This document shows positions 1 through 7,473 of a stretch of DNA of 64,000 nt, one piece after another. The stretch comes from Sphingomonadaceae bacterium (GTDB lineage: Bacteria; Pseudomonadota; Alphaproteobacteria; Sphingomonadales; Sphingomonadaceae). The DNA lies in NCBI GenBank assembly GCA_947454135.1, contig CANGJI010000005.1, positions 21,481 through 85,480 on the forward strand, read 5' to 3'. The stretch's first letter is position 1; every line of letters starts with the position of its first letter. Under the pieces are notes generated by a model. That model was given only the letters and a program-made list of their open reading frames with translations. It made no database searches and was not told the DNA's origin. A program made the translations under genes and the position numbers.

Positions 1-189
1 CGGCGTAAGGTTGATGCTCGCTGCGCCCGCTGCGCCGACTGCCACGGGGACCGTAGTCTGTGCTGGAGCAGCTTCCTGCGCATGCAGCGACGTGCCGGTT
101 GCCAGCAGCGAGAGAATGATCGCACGCGCCGCCGTGCTGAAAAGCATACGGCGCGAGGGCAGCGAAGTAGGGTTTCTATCCATCATCAT
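1..189 (-). CDS. Exported protein, N-terminal fragment (possible fimbrial chaperone)
   Basis: Partial gene whose 3' part lies outside the window; 63 residues are visible. It starts with three consecutive ATG codons, so the exact start is uncertain. Residues about 14-37 form a signal peptide (Arg-Arg, a hydrophobic stretch, then an Ala-containing cleavage region ending LHAQE). The visible mature part is Ala/Val-rich and ends with SINLTP, which resembles the first beta strand of PapD-type periplasmic chaperones. That resemblance is an inference from six residues only. It is the last visible gene of the DUF4402 operon and starts 20 nt after the upstream stop. A usher or chaperone would be the expected partner of the DUF4402 proteins. 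Confidence 0.55.
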   Translation of the reverse strand, partial: MMMDRNPTSLPSRRMLFSTAARAIILSLLATGTSLHAQEAAPAQTTVPVAVGAAGAASINLTP

Positions 190-209
190 GCCCAAATTGT
201 GCGATTTTC

Positions 210-614
210 TTAGTTAAATTGGAGTAAAAACAGCGAAATGCCTCGGGTCAAAATACTGCTAAAGCGGCGGTAAGAGGCCGGATTTAGGCCGGTATCACTG
301 TCATTTTGGCTGTAAACTTCCGATACCGACTGCTGAGGCAGATCGGATTTAGCCATATCCTGGTTCTTCTTCTTCCCGTTATCGTCGGAAGAAGACAGGG
401 ACGTCAGGCTAGTATTGCTGCCACTCGGTCCGATAACCAGCAGGTTGAACGAGGTCGTCAGCAATTGCAGAGGCTGATCGAGTACAACCGTGCCGACCGG
501 ATCCTCGATGGTTGTCGAAGCGGTCGCGCTGGCCGGTTCGGCCATCGCCGGCATTGCAAGCATCGCCGCCGCAAGTGCGGCGATGCTGCCGACGATGGCT
601 TTGCCGGTTGTCAC
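210..614 (-). CDS. Exported hypothetical protein in DUF4402 operon
   Basis: 134-residue protein with a clear signal peptide (about residues 1-25, ending AMAEP). The mature part is rich in Ser, Thr and Asn, with a short Lys/Asp/Gln patch near residues 78-92. I do not recognise a family. The GTG start overlaps the stop of the upstream DUF4402 gene (GTGA overlap), so the two are probably translationally coupled. The 3' third is less GC-rich than its neighbours. It is likely a minor surface or pilus-associated component, inferred only from its position. Confidence 0.6.
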   Translation of the reverse strand: MTTGKAIVGSIAALAAAMLAMPAMAEPASATASTTIEDPVGTVVLDQPLQLLTTSFNLLVIGPSGSNTSLTSLSSSDDNGKKKNQDMAKSDLPQQSVSEVYSQNDSDTGLNPASYRRFSSILTRGISLFLLQFN

Positions 615-1132
615 TGGTAAGCCACGGTGACCGTGAAGGTCCCCGAGTAGGCACCCGTCGTCGTCGTCGATGTCGGTGCGAACGATCCGCCGACATAGAA
701 AGTCGCGCTGCCTGCCGCGCCCAGCGAACCGCTGAGGTTGGTCGAACTCGCGACGCTCGAGCTCAGTGTCACGACCATCGTGCTCGACGAAGGTCCGGTC
801 ATGGTCACCGTCGCCGGCACCGAAACGCTGATGGCCTGTCCGCCTTCACCACTGACGGAGAACGCAGCGCGCGAGGGACTGCCACCGGCAAGCGCAACCG
901 CGCCGCCCGAGGCAGAAACCGTATCGGCCGAGTTGGCGATGCTGACCGAACCCGTACCCGACGAGGGCAGGACGATGCGCCCGAACGCGAGGTTCGCGGT
1001 CGCGCTCAGCGCCACGGGGCGCAGCAGGGTGGCCGAACTGGACGCGGAGGCGGTCGCCGATTGCGCATAAGCCGGTTCGGCTGCGGCAAGGGCGCCGATG
1101 GTCAGGGCCATAAAAATGGAAAGTCGCTTCAT
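611..1132 (-). CDS. DUF4402 family secreted protein (copy 1)
   Basis: 173 residues with a signal peptide of about 23 residues (ending AYAQS). The mature part is Ser/Thr/Ala/Gly-rich with an alternating beta pattern. Diagnostic stretches are LAFGRIVLPSSGTGSVSIAN, SGEGGQAISVSVP and the C-terminal GTFTVTVAYQ, all typical of DUF4402. DUF4402 proteins often lie beside chaperone and usher genes, so a pilus-subunit-like role is plausible. The start has a GGAAG ribosome-binding site 7 nt upstream. It is a paralogue of the gene at 1522-2040; both end in VAYQ. Family assignment is firm, function inferred. Confidence 0.88.
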   Translation of the reverse strand: MKRLSIFMALTIGALAAAEPAYAQSATASASSSATLLRPVALSATANLAFGRIVLPSSGTGSVSIANSADTVSASGGAVALAGGSPSRAAFSVSGEGGQAISVSVPATVTMTGPSSSTMVVTLSSSVASSTNLSGSLGAAGSATFYVGGSFAPTSTTTTGAYSGTFTVTVAYQ

Positions 1133-1166
1133 CGCTCGCTTCCGGATGAAAGGTGATCAGGCGTGC

Positions 1167-1487
1167 TCAGGCAAAACGCGGCCCGTAAAGCTGGGAACAG
1201 CGCAGCCTGTGGCTGGCTTCCAGATCTGCGCTGTTCATGTTGCACAGACCTGGCGGCCGACTGCCCTGCGGTTCGCGAACCTCGGGGCGCTGCTCATCCG
1301 CTCCTGCCTGGCAATCCTGCGCATTCCTGCTGCAGCTTGCCGTGGTCGGAGTTGACTTTGTCTTGGCCGACGCTGGGGCCGAACCAGGCACAGGCGCAGC
1401 GGCCGCAAGGGCCTGGGGAGCAGGAAGGGAGGCAAGGGCGAAGGCCGAAGCCCACACCAGCTTGCGAAGATCGAGTAGCGTACTCAT
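1167..1487 (-). CDS. Small exported four-cysteine protein
   Basis: 106 residues. The start was chosen because GGAGG lies 8 nt before the ATG at 1487. Residues 1-28 form a signal peptide (positive RK, then a hydrophobic segment ending ALAAA). The mature protein is Pro/Ser/Ala-rich and carries four cysteines (ASCSRN, QDCQAG, GLCNMN, RLRCSQ), which could form two disulfides in the periplasm or outside the cell. I recognise no family. It sits between the two DUF4402 genes, 34 nt from each, so it probably belongs to the same surface structure. Confidence 0.6.
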   Translation of the reverse strand: MSTLLDLRKLVWASAFALASLPAPQALAAAAPVPGSAPASAKTKSTPTTASCSRNAQDCQAGADEQRPEVREPQGSRPPGLCNMNSADLEASHRLRCSQLYGPRFA

Positions 1488-1521
1488 CACCGTTGCCTCC
1501 CTGAACCCTGCATCCTGCTGC

Positions 1522-2040
1522 TTACTGGTAGGCCACATCCACCTGGAACGTGCCGGTGTAGACGCCGGTCTTGGCCGTCGAGGCGAGGTTGAAGCTGCCG
1601 CCGACGTTGAGCGAGGCCGTGCCGGTAGCGCCCAGCGCGCCCGAAAGCGTCGTGCTGGCGGGAAGGTCGCCGGCGAGCGTGACATCGAGCGTGTCGGTGC
1701 CGTTGCTCATGGTCACCGAAGCGGGCACGGAAACGGAAACGCTCTGGCCGCCTTCGCCGCTGATGGTGAACTTGGCGCGCGAGGTGGTGATGCCGCTGAG
1801 AGCGACAGCGCCGGTGGCGTTCACGCTATCCGCGGTGTTGGCGATGGCAACGGTGCCAGTGCCGCTCGCGGGCTTGACGATACGACCGAACGCGAGGTCG
1901 AAGTCCTTGGCGATGGTCACCGGCTGGATGATCGTCGAGCTGGCGCTCGAGGTCGCGCTGCTGGCGTTGGGCGCCGCGAAGGCCTGGCCTGCGGACATGG
2001 TGCTGAGCGCGACAGCGGCGAAAATGATGGTCTTCTTCAT
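1522..2040 (-). CDS. DUF4402 family secreted protein (copy 2)
   Basis: 172 residues with a signal peptide ending near AFAAP (residues 1-22). The body matches its downstream paralogue at 611-1132: LAFGRIVKPASGTGTVAIAN, SGEGGQSVSVSVP and C-terminal GTFQVDVAYQ. It is probably the first gene of the minus-strand operon, preceded by a GGAGGGAA ribosome-binding site and a long AT-rich leader. It is likely the major secreted or pilus-like subunit; DUF4402 members have no firmly established biochemical role. Confidence 0.88.
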   Translation of the reverse strand: MKKTIIFAAVALSTMSAGQAFAAPNASSATSSASSTIIQPVTIAKDFDLAFGRIVKPASGTGTVAIANTADSVNATGAVALSGITTSRAKFTISGEGGQSVSVSVPASVTMSNGTDTLDVTLAGDLPASTTLSGALGATGTASLNVGGSFNLASTAKTGVYTGTFQVDVAYQ

Positions 2041-2805
2041 TGTGGTCTTCCCTCCAAGAAACTCGAAGCTGCCAATGAAAGGACATCCCGGTCCGGTCGA
2101 TCAGAAGCAGCACCGGCGTATCCACATCCGGTGACTGGCCATCTGGACAATAAGATCGAAAATCTGGTTGAATTAGAGGGTAAATTTTTTAACAAATTTC
2201 AGAAAGGCAGGGTCATTGAAATCAATTTGGCAGTTTTTTTATTATGCAAAATCGCAGGAAAAGCAGGAATTATTGAGATTAAAGCAATCAAAAACGGCAG
2301 TAAAATGCTGCATTTTATAGCCAATATGACACATTTCATTTTGGTGAGCTGTCGTGTCCGCCGATCGCGCCCATCAGCCCAAAATCAATGCCATATCCGA
2401 CAGGCCAGATCGGCATGGTGACTGGCTGCTTTGCTGAACTGAGCGACAGCATCAGAAAATCAGAACAGCATTCGAGCCGATCTTCTTCGTTATCCGCAAT
2501 ATTACACAGTCGAGCGGTGGCCTGCCGGCCTGGCGATCTGTGTTGACGGCCACGCGACCGAATGCTCGCGGCCTATGCCAAAGCGGGCTGAAAGTGCCGG
2601 GGCTGGATCTTTAAGGCTAATATAAAGGCCTATAAATCAATACATTAAAATTGATCGACAAGTCGACACAAGGAGTGTGTCGGGGTTGGATTGGCCACCT
2701 TGCCAGGTGCTCGCACCCCTCCGCCAGGCATGTCGCGCCGCTTCAGCATTGTTGGTGATCGCCTGCACAAGTCCGGGTTTACCATGATCTGCAATATCTG
2801 TGTGC
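2041..2805. other. Intergenic region with an AT-rich block
   Basis: 765 nt between the divergent DUF4402 operon and the CHAP gene. Positions about 2141-2350 are strikingly AT-rich, with runs of A and T, against a high-GC background; this probably holds the promoter of the DUF4402 operon. Around 2620-2660 is a second AT-rich patch that may hold the promoter of the CHAP gene. I see no convincing protein gene here. Confidence 0.6.
2664..2682. repeat. 7-bp inverted repeat upstream of CHAP gene
   Basis: CGACACA and TGTGTCG flank a 5-nt AGGAG spacer. It lies about 125 nt before the CHAP start, just downstream of an AT-rich patch. It could be an operator or a leader hairpin. Confidence 0.4.
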
Positions 2806-3549
2806 ATGATCCGAACAGCAGTCCTTCTCCCGGCGTTGCTCCTTCTTGCGCTGATCCCGGCCCAAGGTGCCGCACGCACTGCCGAGCCCGATACGGCATT
2901 GTCAGCGAGCGACGGTCCGCCCACGTCAGGCGGCCTGCCCTACGTCCAATGTGTGCCCTATGCGCGCTTGGTCTCGGGCATCCGGATCTATGGCGATGCC
3001 CATACCTGGTGGGAGCAGGCAGCGGGCCGCTATGCTCGCGGCATGCGCCCCAAGGTCAATGCCGTCATGACGTTTCAACCGCATGGCGCCATGCAACTGG
3101 GGCACGTCGCGGTGGTGAGCCGGATCCTCGACAGTCGCACGGTGCTCCTGCGTCACGCCAATTGGTCGCTGATCGGTGGCCGGAGAGGGCAGCTTGAAGA
3201 CAACGTCCGGGCGGTGGATGTCTCTGCGAACAACGACTGGAGCGAGGTCCGTGTCTGGTATGCGCCGCTCGGCGATCTCGGCACCACCCGCTGGCCGCTG
3301 AGCGGCTTTATCTACAACCGCGCACCATCCGCCAACGAACGGCTCGCCGTGCTCGCTTCAGCTGAAACGCCCAGAAAGGCGAACTACGCGTCGCAGATCG
3401 GGCCAGATTTCCTCGATGGCATCGCAGCAGAGGCGCCTGCGGCCCACGTACTGCGGCAGCCCACCGTCCGCACGCAGGTGGCCCGGAACGACTTGCGCCC
3501 AGGTGCACAAGACCCCATCGGCCGCATCATCCTGAGCCGACTGCGCTAG
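2806..3549 (+). CDS. CHAP-domain exported protein
   Basis: 247 residues from the ATG at 2806 (a GTG at 2800 is an alternative). Residues 1-24 are a signal peptide. The CHAP amidase/peptidase fold is indicated by QCVPYAR (Cys49), LGHVAVV (His100) and RHANWS (Asn119), the expected Cys-His-polar order. CHAP enzymes cleave amide bonds in peptidoglycan or related substrates, so this probably acts on the cell wall in the periplasm. About 100 C-terminal residues beyond the domain are unassigned. Spacing suggests a single-gene unit. Confidence 0.8.
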   Translation: MIRTAVLLPALLLLALIPAQGAARTAEPDTALSASDGPPTSGGLPYVQCVPYARLVSGIRIYGDAHTWWEQAAGRYARGMRPKVNAVMTFQPHGAMQLGHVAVVSRILDSRTVLLRHANWSLIGGRRGQLEDNVRAVDVSANNDWSEVRVWYAPLGDLGTTRWPLSGFIYNRAPSANERLAVLASAETPRKANYASQIGPDFLDGIAAEAPAAHVLRQPTVRTQVARNDLRPGAQDPIGRIILSRLR

Positions 3550-3621
3550 TGTCCGAGATGTTCGGCAGCCCATGCGGGTTTGACTGGAGGCAGCGTTGCA
3601 CCACAATCGCGATAGCGGGCG

Positions 3622-4773
3622 CTACTCGTCCTGATCGGGCGGGCGCTTGGACCAGAATGTGCCAGTTTCGCCAAGCTTGCGGCCGTAGGCAAAGAGAGCC
3701 CGCATGACCTGCGTATCGAACAGGCCCTTTTCCGAGCGGGGGTAGTCCTTGTCGATGAAGCTGAGGTTGAAGTCGACCCCGTGCGCCTTGGCATAGAGGT
3801 AGCTGAGGTTGACCGTACTGGCCATCGAGCGGCGCATGTTGAGCGTGATGGCCTGGCTGGCGATCGGCACAGTGCGCGGCTTCACGAGGTGGAACTCGCC
3901 GTTCAGCTTGTTGTTCACGATCATGTAGATGTGGAGCCGGTTGAGCGCGGAAGGCAGCTGTCCGGCGACGATCTCCTGATCGGGCAGCGTGAGAATCTGC
4001 GCAGTGGTGCCGCCATCGACATGCATTTCGCTGATCTCTCGGCCGTTTGCCTCCGCCTTGATCATCACGGGCGTGAAAAAGGCCGGGATGGCCGAGGAGG
4101 CGAGGAGAACCTGCCGGAACAGCGCATAGCGGCGCGGGGCCTTGCTGGCGGCAATTGCGCCCATGTTCCAGATAACCATGCGCTGCGCATCGAGATTGGC
4201 CGTGCCGACAAACAGCCTCCGCCCGCGTTCGTGCTCGGCTGCGATCCGGTCGATCAAGGCATCGGTCATGACCTCGCCGATCATCCGTGCGAGCGGCTTG
4301 GTGCTGGCGATGCTGGGAGCAAGCGGGATGGCGAGGGGGAAGCGGCTCTTGTAGATGTCCTTGGCGGAAATGGTGGTGAAGAGCTTCTCCAGCGTCGCAT
4401 CCTGATCGGGGCCAAGGAAGGCGAAGGGCGCGATCAGCGCGCCGGTGCTGACCCCGGTGACGACGGAGAACTCCGGCCGCGTGCCGGCTTTCGTCCAGCC
4501 GCCGAGCAGACCCGCACCGTAGGCTCCGTTGTCAGCGCCGCCCGAGAGCGCGAGCATTGATCGTTCGCCGGTCGCGCTGCTGTATGCCGGCGCCATCAGC
4601 CGCGCGGTGCCCGGCTCATCGCCCCAGAAGCGGACCTGCGGCATGCCGGGAATGACAGCCTCGGCCTGCTGGCGTTCGTTGAAGGGTTCGCGGTTGATCG
4701 TGGCGCAGCCTGCCAGCGACAGACTGATGCCCATGAGCAAAGCTCTTGGCGCGGCTATCGAGACGTTCCCCAA
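3622..4773 (-). CDS. Patatin-like phospholipase lipoprotein
   Basis: 383 residues from a TTG start; an internal ATG at residue 14 is possible but would shorten the signal. Lipobox LAGC with Cys23 predicts a lipoprotein. Patatin hallmarks are all present: the oxyanion stretch SGGADNGAYGAG (residues 77-88), the nucleophile in GVSTG (Ser109) and the catalytic Asp in HVDGG (Asp253). The enzyme is expected to hydrolyse acyl esters of phospholipids at the envelope. It is convergent with the CHAP gene and appears to be transcribed alone. Confidence 0.88.
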   Translation of the reverse strand: MGNVSIAAPRALLMGISLSLAGCATINREPFNERQQAEAVIPGMPQVRFWGDEPGTARLMAPAYSSATGERSMLALSGGADNGAYGAGLLGGWTKAGTRPEFSVVTGVSTGALIAPFAFLGPDQDATLEKLFTTISAKDIYKSRFPLAIPLAPSIASTKPLARMIGEVMTDALIDRIAAEHERGRRLFVGTANLDAQRMVIWNMGAIAASKAPRRYALFRQVLLASSAIPAFFTPVMIKAEANGREISEMHVDGGTTAQILTLPDQEIVAGQLPSALNRLHIYMIVNNKLNGEFHLVKPRTVPIASQAITLNMRRSMASTVNLSYLYAKAHGVDFNLSFIDKDYPRSEKGLFDTQVMRALFAYGRKLGETGTFWSKRPPDQDE

Positions 4774-5003
4774 ACCGGTTACCCCTTTGGCGTGAAAATG
4801 GAGGGATTTGCGAGGTGTCGATCCTCGCTGCGCGCAGCAGGCCGCCGTGGGCAGGGCTTAGCATGAGGCGGTGAAATCGGCGCACACATTCCGTGTGGCA
4901 TGTGGCTAGTCGGTCAAACCGGTCTGCCCATGACAGAAGACTCAATCGAGGTGGCTCGTCCCCATGGACGGCCTGCCGCCTATCTCGATAACGGGGCGCA
5001 AGA

Positions 5004-5219
5004 TCATGGCTTGCCGGTCAAGCCGCGGCGAAGCGCCGAAACCTGCGCAAGGCTCCAGGCACAGGCGGCAGCCGCGCCGAGTTCGCGCTGAAAAACGCTG
5101 ATCTTGCCAGCGATTGTCGAGGCGCGGGTCAAATGCTCGGTGCGTTCGCCGGTGCTGGTGGCGCTCGCAGCGCACATCACGGCACGCTGGTGAGCGGCAT
5201 ATTCCATATTGATGTCCAT
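5004..5219 (-). CDS. Small hypothetical protein
   Basis: 71 residues from an ATG at 5219 that has a GAGAG sequence 6 nt upstream; a further in-frame ATG lies 12 nt upstream. The predicted protein is soluble, with an acidic/polar N-terminus (MDINMEYAAHQ) and a basic C-terminus. No family is recognised. The strand agrees with the neighbouring small genes, and the composition looks protein-like, but evidence is limited. Confidence 0.35.
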   Translation of the reverse strand: MDINMEYAAHQRAVMCAASATSTGERTEHLTRASTIAGKISVFQRELGAAAACAWSLAQVSALRRGLTGKP

Positions 5220-5446
5220 GTGGGCTCTCATGTTTGAGGGAGGCAAGGCCATCGCGAGGCGGCGTATGTAGCCCTGGTCAGCCGCGATCATCCCCCGCAC
5301 GGCGAGGGGCCCAGGCATGGCCGAAAATCCAGCGTCCAGCCGTGAAGGCACTGGCCACCGCTGCCTCGAACGAGGCGAGGTCAGCACGTTCGGTCAGGCG
5401 CGAGGCCGAGTACCGCTGGTTGCAGTCAGGGAATGCGCGTGGACGA

Positions 5447-5575
5447 TCAGTTCTTGATCGTCACGATGCCAACCGGCCCGGCTTTGGTGGAGGGGTTGGA
5501 TGCGTTCAGTTTCGCAGGCTTGGCAGCCTTGGGCTTGCGCGCTTCCCGGTTCGATTTCTTCTGACCCTTGGCCAT
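5447..5575 (-). CDS. Very small basic protein (MAKGQ type)
   Basis: 42 residues, beginning MAKGQKKSNREARKPKAAKP and ending with GIVTIKN. The N-terminal half is strongly basic, with alternating Lys/Arg and Ala, a pattern seen in a conserved family of tiny alphaproteobacterial proteins of unknown function. The start is well supported by an AAAGGAAG ribosome-binding site. The basic character suggests nucleic-acid or ribosome contact, which is only a guess. It sits among the small genes just downstream of a cold-shock gene. Confidence 0.75.
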   Translation of the reverse strand: MAKGQKKSNREARKPKAAKPAKLNASNPSTKAGPVGIVTIKN

Positions 5576-5692
5576 GATGCTTCCTTTGGCTGCTGGACAC
5601 TATGCGCTTGCAAGCAGGCAAGGCTGACGCGCGATCGAACGGAGGATCGCGCAATTTCCATCGCAGAAATCGGTGATCCGAAAAAAGGTCTG

Positions 5693-5902
5693 CTACTTCG
5701 CCGCGTATTCACCTTGCCGGGCGTTGAAATTTTCCTGCGCAAATGCGCGGGCTGCCGCATTGGTCTTGAACAATTCCTGCTGAAGTTCAGCGGTGACCAA
5801 GGGATAGCCCTGAGAGTTGTACCGCGTGGTACGCACCGTTAGCCGGACATTTCCGTCGACGTCCTTGTTGATAAGGAAAGGGCGATATTTCGGATCTGTC
5901 AT
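5693..5902 (-). CDS. Small hypothetical protein
   Basis: 69 residues. The ATG at 5902 was chosen because GGAGG lies 7 nt upstream. The sequence (MTDPKYRPFLINKDVDGNVR, then a Gln/Asn/Ala-rich helical second half) looks like a compact soluble domain. I recognise no named family. It follows the cold-shock gene on the same strand, separated by a strong hairpin, so co-transcription would need read-through. Confidence 0.7.
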   Translation of the reverse strand: MTDPKYRPFLINKDVDGNVRLTVRTTRYNSQGYPLVTAELQQELFKTNAAARAFAQENFNARQGEYAAK

Positions 5903-5941
5903 TTGCGGCCTCCAGTCATGGCATTTCGACACATGGAACGT

Positions 5942-5970
5942 GGCAGTGCGACCGCGCCGGCCGCACTGCC
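5942..5970 (-). terminator. Hairpin terminator after cold-shock gene
   Basis: A 9-bp perfect stem (GGCAGTGCG with CGCACTGCC) extends by four more pairs including one G-U. It starts 9 nt after the cold-shock stop codon. There is no strong U-tract. Confidence 0.6.
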
Positions 5971-5979
5971 AAAGATCAA

Positions 5980-6186
5980 TCAGGCAGCCTGAAGATTGAC
6001 TGCAGAGGTCTTGCCGCGCTGGTCGGTTTCCAGTTCGTAAGAAACGCGCTGGTCCTTGTCGAGGCTATGCATGCCGGCACGTTCAACGGCGGAAATATGC
6101 ACGAAGGCATCGCTGCCGCCGTCGTTCGGCGAGATAAAGCCGTAGCCCTTGTCGACGTTAAAGAATTTCACGGTTCCGATAGTCAT
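5980..6186 (-). CDS. Cold-shock domain protein (CspA family)
   Basis: 68 residues, the normal length for a single cold-shock OB-fold. RNA-binding motif RNP1 is seen in KGYGFISP (residues 13-20) and RNP2 in DAFVHISAV (residues 26-34). Such proteins bind single-stranded RNA and act as RNA chaperones in the cytoplasm. The ribosome-binding site AAGGA is 8 nt from the ATG. Whether it is cold-induced cannot be told from the sequence. Confidence 0.95.
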   Translation of the reverse strand: MTIGTVKFFNVDKGYGFISPNDGGSDAFVHISAVERAGMHSLDKDQRVSYELETDQRGKTSAVNLQAA

Positions 6187-6492
6187 ATGGATAATCCTTT
6201 ATCCCAAGTATGACGGGCACGCGCCAGCAATGGCGCATCCCGGCTTTAGTAGTGCTAGAAAGGGATAAGAGGTGGCATAAAGCTGCCGATTATCCGTCGC
6301 ATGCGACGTAAGCGATTTTTTCTTAGCATCATTTTCAAAGATTGAAAGCGAATTCCGGCTTTCATCTGATCGGCGATCCAGATTATCGCTCCGCCAGGTT
6401 GGTTGGCGTTCGTCCGGCGCTGTGCGCGGCGGACCCGGCGGTGATGGTACACGCGGGGCGGCCGGGCACGTCCCGAACCGCCCCGCGCGCGA
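6187..6492. other. Leader of cold-shock gene and downstream region of dioxygenase operon
   Basis: 306 nt without a convincing gene. The part nearest the cold-shock gene contains AT-rich runs (about 6310-6350) that may hold its promoter and leader. The distal part carries the hairpin described at 6452-6487. Confidence 0.6.
6452..6487 (-). terminator. Hairpin terminator of TonB-MFS-TauD operon
   Basis: A perfect 10-bp stem (CGCGGGGCGG with CCGCCCCGCG) contains an inner 4-bp stem. It starts 5 nt after the dioxygenase stop codon. No U-tract follows. Confidence 0.65.
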
Positions 6493-7446
6493 TCAGGCCG
6501 GTTCGGTCTGCTTGGCCTTTTCCTTCTTGACCGTGCGGCTGCGGCGGCCGTCGATGCCCACCGGCACTTCGCCGTTCACGGTCGCGCGGCGCAGGGTGCG
6601 GCGCTGGAGGCCGAAATCGGCGATGGCGCGGTGCTGGGTCGACTGGTTGTCCCAGAACGCCACATCGCCCGCGCGCCAGCGCCACCGCACCACGTTTTCG
6701 GGCCGCGTGATGTGATCCTGCAGGATGTTGAACAGCCGCGCCGAATCCGCCTGGTTGAGGCCGACGAACTGCTTGACGAAGTGGCCAAGGAGCAGGCTGC
6801 GCTGGCCCGAAACCGGATGGACGCGCACCACCGGATGCTCGGTTTCATAGACGGTCGAGGCGAACACCGACTGGTTGAACTGCGAGCGGGCCTTCTCCGC
6901 GTCGTCGTTCTTCGGCGCGTTCTGGAGCACGGCGGCGTAGTCGTAGACGTTGGTGTGCACCGCCCAGAGATTGTTCACCAGCTGGCGGAGTGCTTCGGGC
7001 AGGCTGTCGTAGGCCGTCTCGCCATTGGCCCACAGCGTATCGCCGCCGGCTTCGGGAATGGTAATCGCGCGCAGGATCGAGCCCTTGGGATAGGCATCGA
7101 CGAAGGTCACGTCGGTGTGCCAGCTGGAGGCGGCATAGCCTTCCTTGCTGTCGAGCTCGAGCAGGTAGCGCGAACCTTCGGCGACGGGCACCGTGGGGTG
7201 CGCTACAGGATCGCCAAAGCGGGCGGTGAACGCTTCGTGGCGGTCGTCGGTGAGATCGTGCTGATCGCGGAAGAACACGACCTTGTGGCGCACCACGGCG
7301 GCCTTGATCGCCTCGATCACGCTTTCGTCAAGATTATCGGCGAGGCGAACGCCCCGGATTTCTGCGCCGATCGTGCCCGTCACGGGGTGGATATCGAGCG
7401 GCGAGGCAGGGTCCTTGGCATTCACGTATGTGTTGATTGCAGTCAT
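6493..7446 (-). CDS. TauD/TfdA family 2-oxoglutarate-dependent dioxygenase
   Basis: 317 residues. The second ATG (7446) is preferred because the AAGGAG ribosome-binding site is 8 nt from it but only 2 nt from the first ATG at 7452. Iron ligands are seen as His110-x-Asp112 in SSWHTDVTF and the distal His272 in QHRAIADF, with the Arg-rich RRTLRRATV stretch binding 2-oxoglutarate. TauD/TfdA enzymes hydroxylate a carbon next to sulfonate, sulfate ester or aryloxy oxygen and release the leaving group. It is the last gene of an operon with a TonB receptor and an MFS transporter, which points to use of an imported sulfonate, sulfate ester or ether. The exact substrate is unknown. Confidence 0.9.
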   Translation of the reverse strand: MTAINTYVNAKDPASPLDIHPVTGTIGAEIRGVRLADNLDESVIEAIKAAVVRHKVVFFRDQHDLTDDRHEAFTARFGDPVAHPTVPVAEGSRYLLELDSKEGYAASSWHTDVTFVDAYPKGSILRAITIPEAGGDTLWANGETAYDSLPEALRQLVNNLWAVHTNVYDYAAVLQNAPKNDDAEKARSQFNQSVFASTVYETEHPVVRVHPVSGQRSLLLGHFVKQFVGLNQADSARLFNILQDHITRPENVVRWRWRAGDVAFWDNQSTQHRAIADFGLQRRTLRRATVNGEVPVGIDGRRSRTVKKEKAKQTEPA

Positions 7447-7473
7447 GGTCATTTCTCCTTCAGGGGTGGAGGC

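Noticed and set aside
4900..5091. 63-codon plus-strand frame
   Set aside because: No family, no ribosome-binding site, and it overlaps the better minus-strand candidate at 5004-5219. Neither is certain.
5220..5446. Open minus-strand frame without a start, reading like a short coding remnant
   Set aside because: It lacks ATG, GTG or TTG near its beginning and I could match it to nothing; could be chance.
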